A stretch of 64,000 bases of DNA from Asticcacaulis sp051956075 (GCF_051956075.1 NZ_JBQCGA010000036.1:62001-126000); one strand, 5' to 3'; counted from the stretch's first letter, positions 8,669 through 17,664 are shown. The notes: generated by a model from the letters alone, not told the origin. Numbers and translations are program-made.

Positions 8669-10423
8669 ATGGCCGAGACCGCTGGCGACGCATTGGTGCA
8701 AACCCTGATCAACTGGGGGATCGACACGATTTTTGGGATACCCGGCGACGGGGTCAATGGCATTATCGAAAGTTTACGAAAGCGAAAGGACGAGATTCGC
8801 TTCATCCAGACGCGCCATGAGGAGGCCGCAGCTTTTATGGCCTGCGCCTACGCCAAGACGACCGGACGTCTGGGCGCCTGCATCGCCACCTCCGGTCCGG
8901 GCGGCATTCACCTGCTCAACGGGCTTTATGACGCCAAGCTGGACGGGGCGCCGGTCATCGCCATAACCGGCATGCAGTTTCATGACCTTCTGCACACCCA
9001 TACGCAGCAGGATGTCGAGCTGGACAAGCTCTATATGGATGTCTGCGTCTATAATTGCCGCATCATGGGGCCGGCGCACACCGAGAACGTTGTCGAACTG
9101 GCCTGCCGCACAGCGCTGACGCGACGCGGCGTCGCGCACGTCACCATGCCGGTCGACATGCAGTCCGAGCCGGTCAAGAAGGATGTGCGCTCAAAGCGCA
9201 ATGTCATGCACCATGTCTCGGACATGCCCGCCTTCCGCGCCGGTCTGCCGCACGAGGACGATCTGCAAAAGGCCGCCGATATCCTCAATGCAGGCAAGAA
9301 GATCGTCATTATGAGCGGCGCCGGGGCGATTGGCGCCGGGCCTCTGGTCGAGGAGGTCGCCGACCGATTGGGCGCCGTGATCGTCAAGCCGCTGCTCGGC
9401 AAGGCATCGGTGCCGGACGCGTCCGATTACTGCCTCGGCGGGGTTGGGCTTCTGGGCACAAAGCCGTCGCAACAGGCGCTGGAGGAATGCGACACGCTTC
9501 TGATCGTCGGCTCGAGCTTTCCCTATATCGAATTCTACCCCAAGCCCGGTCAGGCCAAATGCGTGCAGATCGATCTCGACGGCGCGCGCATCGGTCTGCG
9601 CTATCCGGCGGAGGTTGGTCTCGTCGGCTACGCCAAGGCCTGCCTTGAGCATCTCCTGCCGCGCCTTGAGGCCAGTAAGAACCGCCATTTCCTGCAAACC
9701 GGCCAGAAGCGCAAAAAGGAATGGCTTGAGCTTCTCGAAACGCGCGGGACGGTCGAGAGTCTGCCGATGAAGCCGCAGGTCGTCGCCTATGAGCTGGGCA
9801 AGCGGCTGGCGGACGATGCGATCTTCATATCCGATTCCGGCACCATCGCGACCTGGTATGCACGCTATCTGCCCTTCCGTTATGGGCAGCACTGCACCCT
9901 GTCCGGCAATCTGGCGACCATGGCCAGCGGTCTGCCCTATGCGATAGCAGCCCAGGTCGCCCATCCGGGCCGTCAGGTCGTCGCCATTGTCGGCGACGGC
10001 GGCTTCTCCATGCTGATGGCCGAGTTCGCTACGGCGGTCAAATATAACCTGCCCATCAAGATTTTGCTGATCAAGAACAATGCGCTCGGCCAGATCAAAT
10101 GGGAGCAGATGGTGATGCTCGGCAATCCCGAATATGAATGCGAGCTGCATCCGATTGACTTCTGCAAGGTCGCCGAGGCCTGCGGCGGCAAGGCGATCCG
10201 CATCGAAGACCCGGCGCGCTGCGGGGCGCAGCTCGATGCGGCGCTGGCTGAGCCCGGCCCGGTGCTGATTGAAGCCGTGGTCGATCCGAATGAGCCGCCT
10301 CTGCCGCCGATGGTGACGTTCGATGAGATGACGAAATTCACGGAAGCGCTCGCCAAGGGCACGCAGATGCGCGGGGACATCATCAAGACCGTGTTCAAGG
10401 ATAAGGTGCGGGAGCTGATCTGA
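8669..10423 (+). CDS. Thiamine-pyrophosphate-requiring enzyme (pyruvate oxidase / acetolactate synthase type)
   Basis: The 584-residue protein has the three-domain layout of the acetohydroxyacid synthase / pyruvate oxidase family. The N-terminal pyrimidine-binding domain has IFGIPGDGVNGI and the cofactor-activating Glu in TRHEEAAAFMA (about residue 50). A central domain follows (about 190-330). The C-terminal TPP domain has GDGGFSMLMAEF followed by LIKNNALGQIKWEQ (GDG...NN Mg-TPP motif). The family decarboxylates 2-oxo acids; oxidase, synthase and decarboxylase activities cannot be told apart here. A good ribosome binding site (AAGGAG) precedes ATG 8669. Its stop overlaps the next start (TGATG), coupling it to the enolase-superfamily gene. 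Confidence 0.9.
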   Translation: MAETAGDALVQTLINWGIDTIFGIPGDGVNGIIESLRKRKDEIRFIQTRHEEAAAFMACAYAKTTGRLGACIATSGPGGIHLLNGLYDAKLDGAPVIAITGMQFHDLLHTHTQQDVELDKLYMDVCVYNCRIMGPAHTENVVELACRTALTRRGVAHVTMPVDMQSEPVKKDVRSKRNVMHHVSDMPAFRAGLPHEDDLQKAADILNAGKKIVIMSGAGAIGAGPLVEEVADRLGAVIVKPLLGKASVPDASDYCLGGVGLLGTKPSQQALEECDTLLIVGSSFPYIEFYPKPGQAKCVQIDLDGARIGLRYPAEVGLVGYAKACLEHLLPRLEASKNRHFLQTGQKRKKEWLELLETRGTVESLPMKPQVVAYELGKRLADDAIFISDSGTIATWYARYLPFRYGQHCTLSGNLATMASGLPYAIAAQVAHPGRQVVAIVGDGGFSMLMAEFATAVKYNLPIKILLIKNNALGQIKWEQMVMLGNPEYECELHPIDFCKVAEACGGKAIRIEDPARCGAQLDAALAEPGPVLIEAVVDPNEPPLPPMVTFDEMTKFTEALAKGTQMRGDIIKTVFKDKVRELI

Positions 10424-11529
10424 TGCCGGATACGGCTCGGAGAACACACAACGGCGCCATAAGCGCCGTGCGGGCCGCCGCCTATACGGTCCCAACCGAC
10501 GCGCCGGAAAGCGACGGCACGGCGCAATGGACGTCCACGACGCTGGTCGTGGCCCATGTCGAAGCCGACGGCGAGACGGGTATGGGCTACAGCTATGCGG
10601 CGCCGGAAGCGGCGGCGCTGATTGGCGGGAAACTGGCAGAGGTTCTTCAAGGCCAGCGGGCGGACGACATTCCGGCGTTGCATCACGCCTTGAGCGCGGC
10701 GGTGCGCAATATTGGGCGGCCTGGCATCGCCGCCTGCGCCATATCAGCGCTCGACCATGCGCTTTGGGATATGAAGGCCAAGCGGCTGGGCGTATCGCTG
10801 ATCCGGCTCTTAGGCGCGGCGCGCGGCGCGATCCCGGTCTATGGCAGCGGCGGCTTCACCACGTCCGGCCCGGACGAGATTGTGCGCGATATCGAAGGCT
10901 GGCGCGCCAAGGGCATTGATCTGTTCAAAATCAAGATCGGACGCGATGAGAATGAGGACCGTCGCCGCGTCACAGCGGCGGTGGACGCCTTGCATGACGA
11001 AGAGCAACTCTTCGTGGACGCCAATGGCGCCTATGATGCGCGCACGGCGGTCTATAGGGCCGACTGGCTCGGCGAGATGGGCGTGCGCTGGTTCGAGGAG
11101 CCGGTCTCGTCCGACGATGCGACTGGGCTGGCCTTCGTGCGCGAGCATGCCCCAGCGGGACTTGCGGTGGCGGCGGGCGAATACGCCTTTACGCCGGATG
11201 CGTTTCGCCTGCTGATCGGCGCGGTCGATGTTTTGCAGGCCGATGCGACGCGCTGTCTGGGCCTGAGCGGCTTTTTGCAGGCGGACGCCCTGTGCGAGGC
11301 GCATCACCTGCCCCTGTCGTCGCATTGCGCGCCCGCCCTGCACGTCGCGCCCATGTGCCACGCCATGCGCGGCGTGCATATGGAGTATTTCCACGACCAT
11401 GTCCGCATCGAATCCCTGCTGTTCGACGGCGTTCCCGAGGTGGTGGACGGCCGTTTACAGGCGCAGGATGCGCGGCCCGGACATGGGCTCAGCTTGCGCG
11501 AAGACGTCGCGCGGGAGTTCGCCGCATGA
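10423..11529 (+). CDS. Enolase-superfamily (mandelate racemase / muconate lactonizing type) enzyme
   Basis: The 368-residue protein has a capping domain followed by a TIM barrel. Visible catalytic features are the KxK motif in LFKIKIGRDE, metal ligands in FVDANGAYD, WFEEPVSS and AAGEYAF, an Asp in LQADATRCLG and a His in LSSHCAPALH. The KxK plus Asp-His dyad is typical of the mandelate-racemase subgroup, which includes sugar-acid dehydratases. The likely reaction is abstraction of a proton alpha to a carboxylate of an acid-sugar substrate; the exact substrate is unknown. The start overlaps the upstream TPP-enzyme stop by one base and the stop overlaps the next start by 4 bases, so it sits in a coupled operon. 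Confidence 0.88.
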   Translation: MPDTARRTHNGAISAVRAAAYTVPTDAPESDGTAQWTSTTLVVAHVEADGETGMGYSYAAPEAAALIGGKLAEVLQGQRADDIPALHHALSAAVRNIGRPGIAACAISALDHALWDMKAKRLGVSLIRLLGAARGAIPVYGSGGFTTSGPDEIVRDIEGWRAKGIDLFKIKIGRDENEDRRRVTAAVDALHDEEQLFVDANGAYDARTAVYRADWLGEMGVRWFEEPVSSDDATGLAFVREHAPAGLAVAAGEYAFTPDAFRLLIGAVDVLQADATRCLGLSGFLQADALCEAHHLPLSSHCAPALHVAPMCHAMRGVHMEYFHDHVRIESLLFDGVPEVVDGRLQAQDARPGHGLSLREDVAREFAA

Positions 11530-14414
11530 GCCAGTCGCTCGAACACGACCTGCGCGACGCCGTTGACGCCGAGGTGCGTTTTGCGAGCGGCGACCGCGCG
11601 CTTTACGCCGCTGACGCATCCAATTTTCGCGAGGTTCCGCGCGGCGTCGTCATTCCAAAAAGCATGGACGAGATGGTGAAGATCATCGCCATCTGCGCGC
11701 GCCACGGCGCCAGCGTGGTGCATCGCGGCGGCGGCACATCGCTGGCTGGGCAAACCGTCTCGGCGGGATCGGTCGTCATCGACTCCTCGAAATACTGCAA
11801 CCGCATTTTGGAAATCGACCCGCAGGCGCGGCTGGCGCGCGTCGAGCCGGGCGTGGTGCTGGACGATTTACGTAAGGCCGCGGGCCAGCATGGGCTGACC
11901 TTTGGGCCGGATCCTGCGACGCATAACCACAATACGCTGGGCGGCATGCTGGGCAATAATTCGTGCGGCGTGCATTCGCTCTATGCGCGCCGGACCGTGG
12001 ATAATGTCCGCGAACTGGAGGTGCTGACCTATGATGGGGTGCGTCTTAACGTCGGGACGACGCCGGATGACGTGCTGGCGCAGAAGCTGATCATGCCGGG
12101 ACGGGAAGGCGAGATCTATCGTGGCTTAAAAGCCTTGCGCGACGCCTATGCCGACGAGATCCGGCGGCGTTATCCGCGCATTCCGCGCCGCGTTTCCGGC
12201 TATAGTCTCGACGAGCTTTTGCCCGAGCGCGGCTTTCATGTCGGGCGCGCCCTGGTCGGGTCCGAATCGACCTGCGTGACCATTTTGTCGGCGACGCTGG
12301 AACTGGTCCCTGACCCGAAGCATAAGGTCTTGCTGGTCATCGGTTTTGACGATGTCGCCAACGCCGCCGACGCGGTGCCGGACCTTTTGAAGTTCCGCCA
12401 TACCAAGGACTCCAACGGTCTGATCGCGCTGGAAGGCATGGATGCGGACCTGCCGCACTATATGAAGGTCAAGAATTTCCGCGTCGAGGATCTGCAATAT
12501 CTGTCCAAGGGCAATGGCTGGCTGCTGGCGCAGTTCGGCGGCGATACGCAAGCCGAGGCCGAGCGTCACGCCGAAGCCTGCCGCCAGAGGATGAGCCGTC
12601 ACCCGCACGTCGTCGACATGCGCCTTCTCACCGATCCGGAAGAGCGGGAAAAGCTGTGGAAGGTGCGCGAGGCGGGGCTCGGTTCGACCGCATGGGTGCC
12701 GGGCATGGCGGACACCTGGCCGGGCTGGGAGGATTCGGCCGTCGGCCCGGACGAGCTGGGCGCCTATATGCGTGAGTTGAAGGCGCTTTACGCCAAATAT
12801 GATTACAAGGGGTCGATGTACGGCCATTTTGGCGACGGGCTGATCCACTCACGCATCACCTTCGGTCTGCATACGGACGAACAGGTCGCCAATTATCGCC
12901 GGTTTCTGGAAGAGGCCGCCGCTCTGGTCGTGCGACATGGCGGAACCCTGTCGGGCGAACACGGCGATGGGCGCCAGCGCGCCGAGCTATTGCCGATCAT
13001 GTATGGCGAGACGCTGATTGAGGCGTTTGGCGCGTTCAAGCGCTTGTGGGATCCGTTGGGACGCATGAATCCCGGCAAGATCGTCAATCCCAAGCCTTTG
13101 GATACGGACCTGCGCTATGGCCCGCAATTTGAGCGTAAAAAGCCCGAATACCATACCCTGTTCAAGTTTCCGGAAAGCCAAAACAGCTTTTCGCGCGCGG
13201 TGATGCGCTGCGTCGGCGTCGGGGAATGCCGCCGCCATGAGGGCGGAACCATGTGTCCGAGCTATCGCGGCACGCGCGAGGAAAAGCACTCAACGCGCGG
13301 GCGCTCGCGTCTCTTGCAGGAGATGCTGGAAGGCGATCCGATCCGCAATGACATGCAGTCGGACGCGGTGCATGAGGCGCTAGATCTGTGCCTGTCGTGC
13401 AAGGCCTGCAAGAAGGAATGCCCGGTCAGCGTCGATATGGCGAGCTACCGCGCCGAATTTCTGCACCACTATTTTAAATCGCATCCGCGCCCCCTGGCCA
13501 GCTATGGTATGGGCCTCGTGCATGTCTGGGCGCCGTGGGCGGCGAAGGCGCCGTGGCTGATGAACCTGATCACTCAGACGCCAGGTCTGTCCGCCATCGC
13601 CAAGATCGTAGCGGGCGTACATCCGTACCGCGACCTGCCCAAATTCGCCAGTCGCACGGCGCGCGCGCAATGGCGCAGCGCAAGCCAGCATCGCGATAAG
13701 CGCGTCATCCTGTGGATGGACAGCTTCAACAACCATTTCACGCCCGCGCCCCTGCTGGCGGCGGGGCGGGTTCTGGAGCTGAGCGGGCATGAGGTCGTCG
13801 CTTCGCCTAAGGGGCTGTGCTGTGGGCGACCCTTTTATGATTACGGGCGGCTTGAGGCGGCCAGGGCCTATCTGCAGCGCTGTCTGGATGTCCTGACGCC
13901 CTTGCTGGATGAGCGCACCTGGCTGGTCGGCGTCGAACCGAGCTGCCTGTCGGTGTTCAAGACCGAGCTGTTGAGCTTCTTCCCCGATGATGCGCGCGCC
14001 AAACGCCTGTCCGAACGCGCCCTGACCTTAGGACAGTATCTGACGATGCACGGTCATGCGCCGATCTATCTTGAGCGCGATGTCTGCGTGCATGGCCACT
14101 GCCACCACAAATCGGTCATCGGCATCGACGCTGAGATGGAGCTTCTAAAATCTACGGGGCGGAAGGCGACTCTGCTCGATGATGGCTGCTGCGGCATGGC
14201 GGGGGCTTTCGGATACGAGACGCAGAAATATCCGGTATCAGAGGCGATCGCCAGACAGGGGCTGCTCAAACATCTCGATCAGACGCCCGACGATCATCTG
14301 ATCGCCGCCGACGGCTTTAGCTGCCGTCACCAGATCACGCATTTCAGCCAGCGTCAGCACCAGACCCTTCCGGAGCTGCTGCTGGCCGCGATGAGCAAAG
14401 GAGAGGTTTCATGA
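11526..14414 (+). CDS. FAD-binding and Fe-S-binding oxidoreductase (GlcD/YdiJ-type 2-hydroxyacid dehydrogenase)
   Basis: I place the start at ATG 11526, which overlaps the upstream stop in ATGA style and gives 962 residues. The frame is open back to 11292, but that extension lies inside the enolase gene. The N-terminal FAD domain shows HRGGGTSLAGQTVSAG and FGPDPATHNHNTLGGMLGNN, followed by an FAD-oxidase C-terminal domain (GEHGDGRQRAELLP). The C-terminal part carries two Cys clusters for iron-sulfur centres (CVGVGECRR and CLSCKACKKECPV), then two CCG-type domains (LCCGRPFYDYG and DGCCGMAGAFGYE). This is the fused layout of D-2-hydroxyacid (D-lactate, D-2-hydroxyglutarate) dehydrogenases, which pass electrons to the quinone pool or a flavoprotein. 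Context suggests oxidation of a sugar-derived hydroxy acid. Confidence 0.92.
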   Translation: MSQSLEHDLRDAVDAEVRFASGDRALYAADASNFREVPRGVVIPKSMDEMVKIIAICARHGASVVHRGGGTSLAGQTVSAGSVVIDSSKYCNRILEIDPQARLARVEPGVVLDDLRKAAGQHGLTFGPDPATHNHNTLGGMLGNNSCGVHSLYARRTVDNVRELEVLTYDGVRLNVGTTPDDVLAQKLIMPGREGEIYRGLKALRDAYADEIRRRYPRIPRRVSGYSLDELLPERGFHVGRALVGSESTCVTILSATLELVPDPKHKVLLVIGFDDVANAADAVPDLLKFRHTKDSNGLIALEGMDADLPHYMKVKNFRVEDLQYLSKGNGWLLAQFGGDTQAEAERHAEACRQRMSRHPHVVDMRLLTDPEEREKLWKVREAGLGSTAWVPGMADTWPGWEDSAVGPDELGAYMRELKALYAKYDYKGSMYGHFGDGLIHSRITFGLHTDEQVANYRRFLEEAAALVVRHGGTLSGEHGDGRQRAELLPIMYGETLIEAFGAFKRLWDPLGRMNPGKIVNPKPLDTDLRYGPQFERKKPEYHTLFKFPESQNSFSRAVMRCVGVGECRRHEGGTMCPSYRGTREEKHSTRGRSRLLQEMLEGDPIRNDMQSDAVHEALDLCLSCKACKKECPVSVDMASYRAEFLHHYFKSHPRPLASYGMGLVHVWAPWAAKAPWLMNLITQTPGLSAIAKIVAGVHPYRDLPKFASRTARAQWRSASQHRDKRVILWMDSFNNHFTPAPLLAAGRVLELSGHEVVASPKGLCCGRPFYDYGRLEAARAYLQRCLDVLTPLLDERTWLVGVEPSCLSVFKTELLSFFPDDARAKRLSERALTLGQYLTMHGHAPIYLERDVCVHGHCHHKSVIGIDAEMELLKSTGRKATLLDDGCCGMAGAFGYETQKYPVSEAIARQGLLKHLDQTPDDHLIAADGFSCRHQITHFSQRQHQTLPELLLAAMSKGEVS

Positions 14415-14776
14415 TCGGCAAGACGCATTGGGCCATAGCCGAAGGCTATATTCCGCCGGACAATCAAGAAAAGCCGCGTCCGGCCATCAGCCATGAGGCG
14501 TGCTGCGTGCTGAACGCAGGCGAAGAGGACGCCGATATCGAAATCCGCGTCTTTTTCAAGGATCGCGAACCGGCGGGACCATATCGCTTTACGGTTCCGG
14601 CGCAACGGACGCATCACCTGCGCTTTAATGATTTTCGTGACCCGGAACCCATCCCGCCAGGAACCGACTTCGCCAGTGTGCTGACATCGAGCGCACCGGT
14701 CGTGGTGCAGCACACGCGTCTGGATACGCGCGACGGCACGCGCGGGCTGATGAGTACGATCGCCTGGGCGGACTAA
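14411..14776 (+). CDS. Anabaena sensory rhodopsin transducer (ASRT) family protein
   Basis: The 121-residue protein has the family hallmarks along its whole length: HWAIAEGYIPP at the start, then ISHEACCVLNAG, DREPAGPYRFTVPAQRT, HHLRFNDFRDPEPIP, GTDFASVLTS and PVVVQHTRLDTRDG. The founding member is a soluble beta-sandwich tetramer that couples to Anabaena sensory rhodopsin. Homologues also occur in genomes without rhodopsin, and computational work has proposed small-molecule (carbohydrate-like) ligand binding. No rhodopsin is in this window. The start overlaps the FAD/Fe-S dehydrogenase stop by 4 bases (ATGA), so it is translationally coupled to a sugar-acid oxidation operon. A ligand-sensing or accessory role for that operon is my inference. 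Confidence 0.9.
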   Translation: MIGKTHWAIAEGYIPPDNQEKPRPAISHEACCVLNAGEEDADIEIRVFFKDREPAGPYRFTVPAQRTHHLRFNDFRDPEPIPPGTDFASVLTSSAPVVVQHTRLDTRDGTRGLMSTIAWAD

Positions 14777-14973
14777 TTGATTGTCGGCTGTGCGGGGCCG
14801 CGCGACGCGTTGATGGCGCCTTGTGTGGTATCGCTTTGCGTCGGGTGCGCCGCCATGCCTTCGCCGATCCAGTATAGGATCGCGGCGGCGACGATGATCA
14901 GGAAGGATATGGCCGCGTAACGCCAGATCTTGCCGTACTGCGAGGGGGCGGGGACATTATGAATCTTCGCCAT
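14773..14973 (-). CDS. Small single-pass membrane protein
   Basis: The 66-residue protein has one clear membrane segment (about residues 18-40, YAAISFLIIVAAAILYWIG) with a short basic N-terminus, so N-in topology is likely. The C-terminal tail is polar. I recognise no family. It is convergent with the ASRT-family gene (4-base overlap of stops) and follows a 52-residue acidic protein whose reading frame overlaps its start by 17 bases. Confidence 0.6.
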   Translation of the reverse strand: MAKIHNVPAPSQYGKIWRYAAISFLIIVAAAILYWIGEGMAAHPTQSDTTQGAINASRGPAQPTIN

Positions 14974-15115
14974 CGTCGCTCTCCGGGCTGTCGTCTTCGC
15001 TCGCCGTTTCGTCGCCGCTTTGCGGCAGGATCACCGGGCCTGTGATCGGGTCATTCGCCGGGCCCGGCGCGGGCCCCGACGCTGGCCTGGTGTCATCTTT
15101 AATTGGATGCGTCAT
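14957..15115 (-). CDS. Small acidic proline-rich protein (52 residues)
   Basis: This short frame runs from ATG at 15113-15115 to TAA at 14957-14959. It has a strong ribosome binding site just upstream on the same strand (AAAGGAGG, 5 bases from the ATG). The product is Pro/Gly-rich in the first half and very acidic at the C-terminus (EDDSPESDDGED), with no membrane segment; it is probably disordered. It overlaps the start of the small membrane protein, so the two are probably coupled. Function unknown. The excellent ribosome binding site is the main reason for calling it. Confidence 0.55.
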   Translation of the reverse strand: MTHPIKDDTRPASGPAPGPANDPITGPVILPQSGDETASEDDSPESDDGEDS

Positions 15116-15364
15116 TGCGGCCTCCTTTTGGTGGGACGTCGTTGATGGAACGTCCGGCAGATTGGCGAAATGCGCGTAAGGTTAAAACCGGGATTTGCCG
15201 CCCCCGATATCAAATCAGGGTCAGGATGAACGAGGTCAGGCTTAGGACGGCGGACCGAATTTGCAGCTTTCTAACAAAATTGCAGGGTCATCAGGCGGCA
15301 TTCTTACCTCGGGGCTGTTAAGGTGAAAGCCTCAAAAAAATCAATAAAAACGGAGGTTTTTACC

Positions 15365-15652
15365 GTGCAAATGCCGCAATCATGCCGCTTGCAGCTCTCG
15401 GAGCTGGCCCGGCAATTAAGTCAGGCGCGCAGCGCGCCCGATCGCATGCGCCTGTTCGGAGATTATCGTGAACAGGTGCTGCGCCACATCGACCATGTGC
15501 AGAACCACCGCGAAGCGACGAGCATTCGCGTCTATATCGATCGTCTTGAGCGCCTGTCGCCGGACGGGGAGCCCTGGCGAGACATTTTCCGCGCCCTGCA
15601 TTGTACGCTGGATGAGGACTCCGGCGCGGCTATGCGTCACGAGCTCGCCTGA
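15365..15652 (+). CDS. Hypothetical small helical protein
   Basis: The frame is open from GTG 15323, but I choose GTG 15365 because GGAGG sits 8 bases upstream. That start gives 95 residues (ATG 15371 is the other option). The product is mostly helical and charged (LSELARQLSQARSAPDRMRLF, then YREQVLRHIDHVQNHREATS) with no signal peptide or membrane segment. I do not recognise it. It is the first rightward gene of the stretch leading to the YghA-type SDR. Confidence 0.6.
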   Translation: MQMPQSCRLQLSELARQLSQARSAPDRMRLFGDYREQVLRHIDHVQNHREATSIRVYIDRLERLSPDGEPWRDIFRALHCTLDEDSGAAMRHELA

Positions 15653-15758
15653 AGGCGCACAGGCGGCCGAAGCTTGTCCAATCCTTATTCAGGAAGGCGC
15701 GGCGCGCTTTGAATATTGAGGCCGCCGACTTCATGCTTGAGGCTTTGGGAGAACCATC

Positions 15759-16079
15759 ATGCCGACAGACCACGTTGATTCCCTTACCCCGCAAGGCCGC
15801 GCTGTCAATTCCGGGCCGAAGCCTGAAGATCGCGTCCAGTCCGGCGGGTCGGCGACGCGCGCGGCGCAACGGCCTGATAAAGACGCCGAGTCAAGCCTTG
15901 AAGGGCCGCCCGAAGCGGATGTCGGCGCCCCTGCGCAACCTCCCGGCGATGAAAGCGGCCAGACGGTCAAGGCGCGCGTCGCGCCGTCCGCTCCGTCAGG
16001 CCAGGGCCATGATGAGCGCGGCGAATACGGGCGAACCGATCCGCGCTCCGATGCGCCGGAGGCTTACGGAAAATCATAA
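15759..16079 (+). CDS. Hypothetical disordered protein
   Basis: This is a 106-residue, Pro/Gly/Asp/Glu/Arg-rich sequence with no hydrophobic core (for example EGPPEADVGAPAQPPGDESG), so it is likely intrinsically disordered. An overlapping frame (15709-16083) is open too. I prefer this one because it begins with ATG after a GGGAGA-like ribosome binding site and its composition resembles the 52-residue acidic protein nearby. It lies 47 bases before the SDR gene. Function unknown. Confidence 0.45.
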   Translation: MPTDHVDSLTPQGRAVNSGPKPEDRVQSGGSATRAAQRPDKDAESSLEGPPEADVGAPAQPPGDESGQTVKARVAPSAPSGQGHDERGEYGRTDPRSDAPEAYGKS

Positions 16080-16126
16080 CTGAGACCAGACAGACGGCGG
16101 GCAGATCAAGATATGGAGACGGAACG

Positions 16127-17110
16127 ATGCTCGACGCAGACACCAGAGGCGATCAGGCGGCTGAGGCCGCGCGTGATATTCAGAAGGAGGCGGAGAAGGC
16201 CGAACGCCATGATGCGGCGCGTAAGGTCGAGGGCGCGATGCAGGCGGGCGCGCGGCTCTATCCTGAGCCGCCCATGCCCGGACAGCATCTGGCCAAGCCC
16301 GGCCTTGAGGCCGATCTGGAGCTGCAACCCTATTGCGACGCGCCGTTTTACAAGGGTTCGGGCAAGTTGCAGGACTGTGCGGCGCTGATCACCGGCGCCG
16401 ATTCCGGCATTGGTCGTTCGGTGGCGATCCTGTTCGCGCGCGAAGGCGCCGATGTCGCCATTGTCTATGAATGTGAAGATGAGGACGCGCAGGAAACCCA
16501 GCGTCTGGTCGCGGCCGAGGGTCGAAAATGTCTGCTGATTCCAGGCGATGTCACGGACCGCGCCTTCTGTTTCAGCGCCGTCGAAAAGACGCTCGACGCC
16601 TTCGGCAAGCTGGATATTCTGGTCAATAACGCCGCCTTTCAGCAGCATGTCGGTCAGTTTGAAGACCTGTCGGAGGCGCAGTTCGATAAGACTTTGCGCA
16701 CCAATCTTTACGGCTACTTCCACATGGCGCAGGCGGCGACGCCGCATCTGCCCTATGGCGGGGCGATCATCAATACCGGCTCGGTGACCGGGCTTTTGGG
16801 CAATGCGGCTCTGCTCGACTATTCGATGACCAAGGGCGGCATTCACGCCTTTACGCGGTCTTTGGCCACGCATCTGGCGCCTAAGGGCATAAGGGTGAAC
16901 GCCGTCGCTCCGGGGCCGGTCTGGACGCCGCTCAATCCGGCGGACCAGACCGAGGACAAGATTACCCAGTTCGGCGCCAAGACGGTCATGAAACGACCGG
17001 CGCAGCCTGAGGAAATGGCGCCCGCCTATGTCTTTCTCGCCTCGAAACAGATGTCGAGCTACATCACGGGCGAGATTTTGCCGCTGGTCGGCGGCTATCA
17101 CGGCGCATGA
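16127..17110 (+). CDS. SDR family oxidoreductase, YghA-like
   Basis: The 327-residue protein has a charged helical N-terminal extension of about 80 residues ahead of the Rossmann fold (LITGADSGIGRSVAILFARE). It also has NNAA, the Ser in INTGSVTG, and the YSMTK catalytic pair, ending in GGYHGA. The long N-terminal extension, with PMPGQHLAKPGLEADLEL followed by YKGSGKLQ, matches the YghA subgroup of NAD(P)-dependent aldehyde/alcohol reductases. These are often found among stress-induced genes. It overlaps the SCO1-like gene start by 4 bases. Confidence 0.88.
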   Translation: MLDADTRGDQAAEAARDIQKEAEKAERHDAARKVEGAMQAGARLYPEPPMPGQHLAKPGLEADLELQPYCDAPFYKGSGKLQDCAALITGADSGIGRSVAILFAREGADVAIVYECEDEDAQETQRLVAAEGRKCLLIPGDVTDRAFCFSAVEKTLDAFGKLDILVNNAAFQQHVGQFEDLSEAQFDKTLRTNLYGYFHMAQAATPHLPYGGAIINTGSVTGLLGNAALLDYSMTKGGIHAFTRSLATHLAPKGIRVNAVAPGPVWTPLNPADQTEDKITQFGAKTVMKRPAQPEEMAPAYVFLASKQMSSYITGEILPLVGGYHGA

Positions 17111-17664
17111 GGCGCGGCGGCGGGCCCTGGGCCGCGGCCCTGTTCATGGCGCTGATCGCCGTTCCGGCGCGGGCCGCCATCGACGTGAGCCACCGCCTGC
17201 CGCCGCTTGAATTTACGCTTAGGGACGATGAGGCTCATCTTCTTAATCAAGATGAGCTTCTTGGCCATACAGTGTTGCTTTATTTTGGATATTCCGGCTG
17301 CGGCGACGCGTGCCCTTTGGTCCTGACGCGTCTGACCCGGCTGACGCGCAAAGTCGATCCATCAGGCCGGGATGTGCGCATCCTGTTTGTCAGCGTAACG
17401 CCGCAGAGCGATCCGCCGCAAGTGATGCGCGCTTACCTGAACGCTTATGACAATCCGGTTCTGACAGGTCTGAGCGATCCGCGCGCAGAAGGACTGGCCC
17501 GGCGGCTTCGCGCGGCCTGGCCGGTGCTGTCCGGCATGGCGCCCGTTCACTCCACCAGCGTCTATGTCTTCGACCGGAAAGGCCATGCGCGCTTCTTGCT
17601 GCCGGAAGGCGACAGCGACGCCGACTGGCGGCGCGCGGTGCGCGCGGTGATGAATAATCAATGA
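17107..17664 (+). CDS. SCO1/SenC-family copper chaperone
   Basis: The 185-residue protein has an N-terminal signal or anchor (WAAALFMALIAVPARAA), a thioredoxin-like fold and the copper-binding CxxxC motif in CGDACPL. The conserved distal His lies in PVHSTSVYVFD. SCO proteins deliver copper to the CuA site of cytochrome oxidase subunit II. Stop and start overlap with both neighbours (SDR upstream, CtaG-like downstream). The convergent operon just beyond encodes a CuA-containing oxidase, which is the likely client. Confidence 0.9.
   Translation: MRRGGGPWAAALFMALIAVPARAAIDVSHRLPPLEFTLRDDEAHLLNQDELLGHTVLLYFGYSGCGDACPLVLTRLTRLTRKVDPSGRDVRILFVSVTPQSDPPQVMRAYLNAYDNPVLTGLSDPRAEGLARRLRAAWPVLSGMAPVHSTSVYVFDRKGHARFLLPEGDSDADWRRAVRAVMNNQ

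Noticed and set aside
9191..10495. 434-codon leftward open frame opposite the TPP enzyme
   Set aside because: Shadow of a clear TPP-enzyme gene; no recognisable domain.
11292..11525. N-terminal extension of the FAD/Fe-S dehydrogenase
   Set aside because: It lies inside the enolase-superfamily gene and is Arg/Ala-rich; ATG 11526 makes a standard ATGA overlap.
16106..17101. 331-codon leftward open frame opposite the YghA-type SDR
   Set aside because: Shadow; composition and lack of motifs against a well-supported rightward gene.
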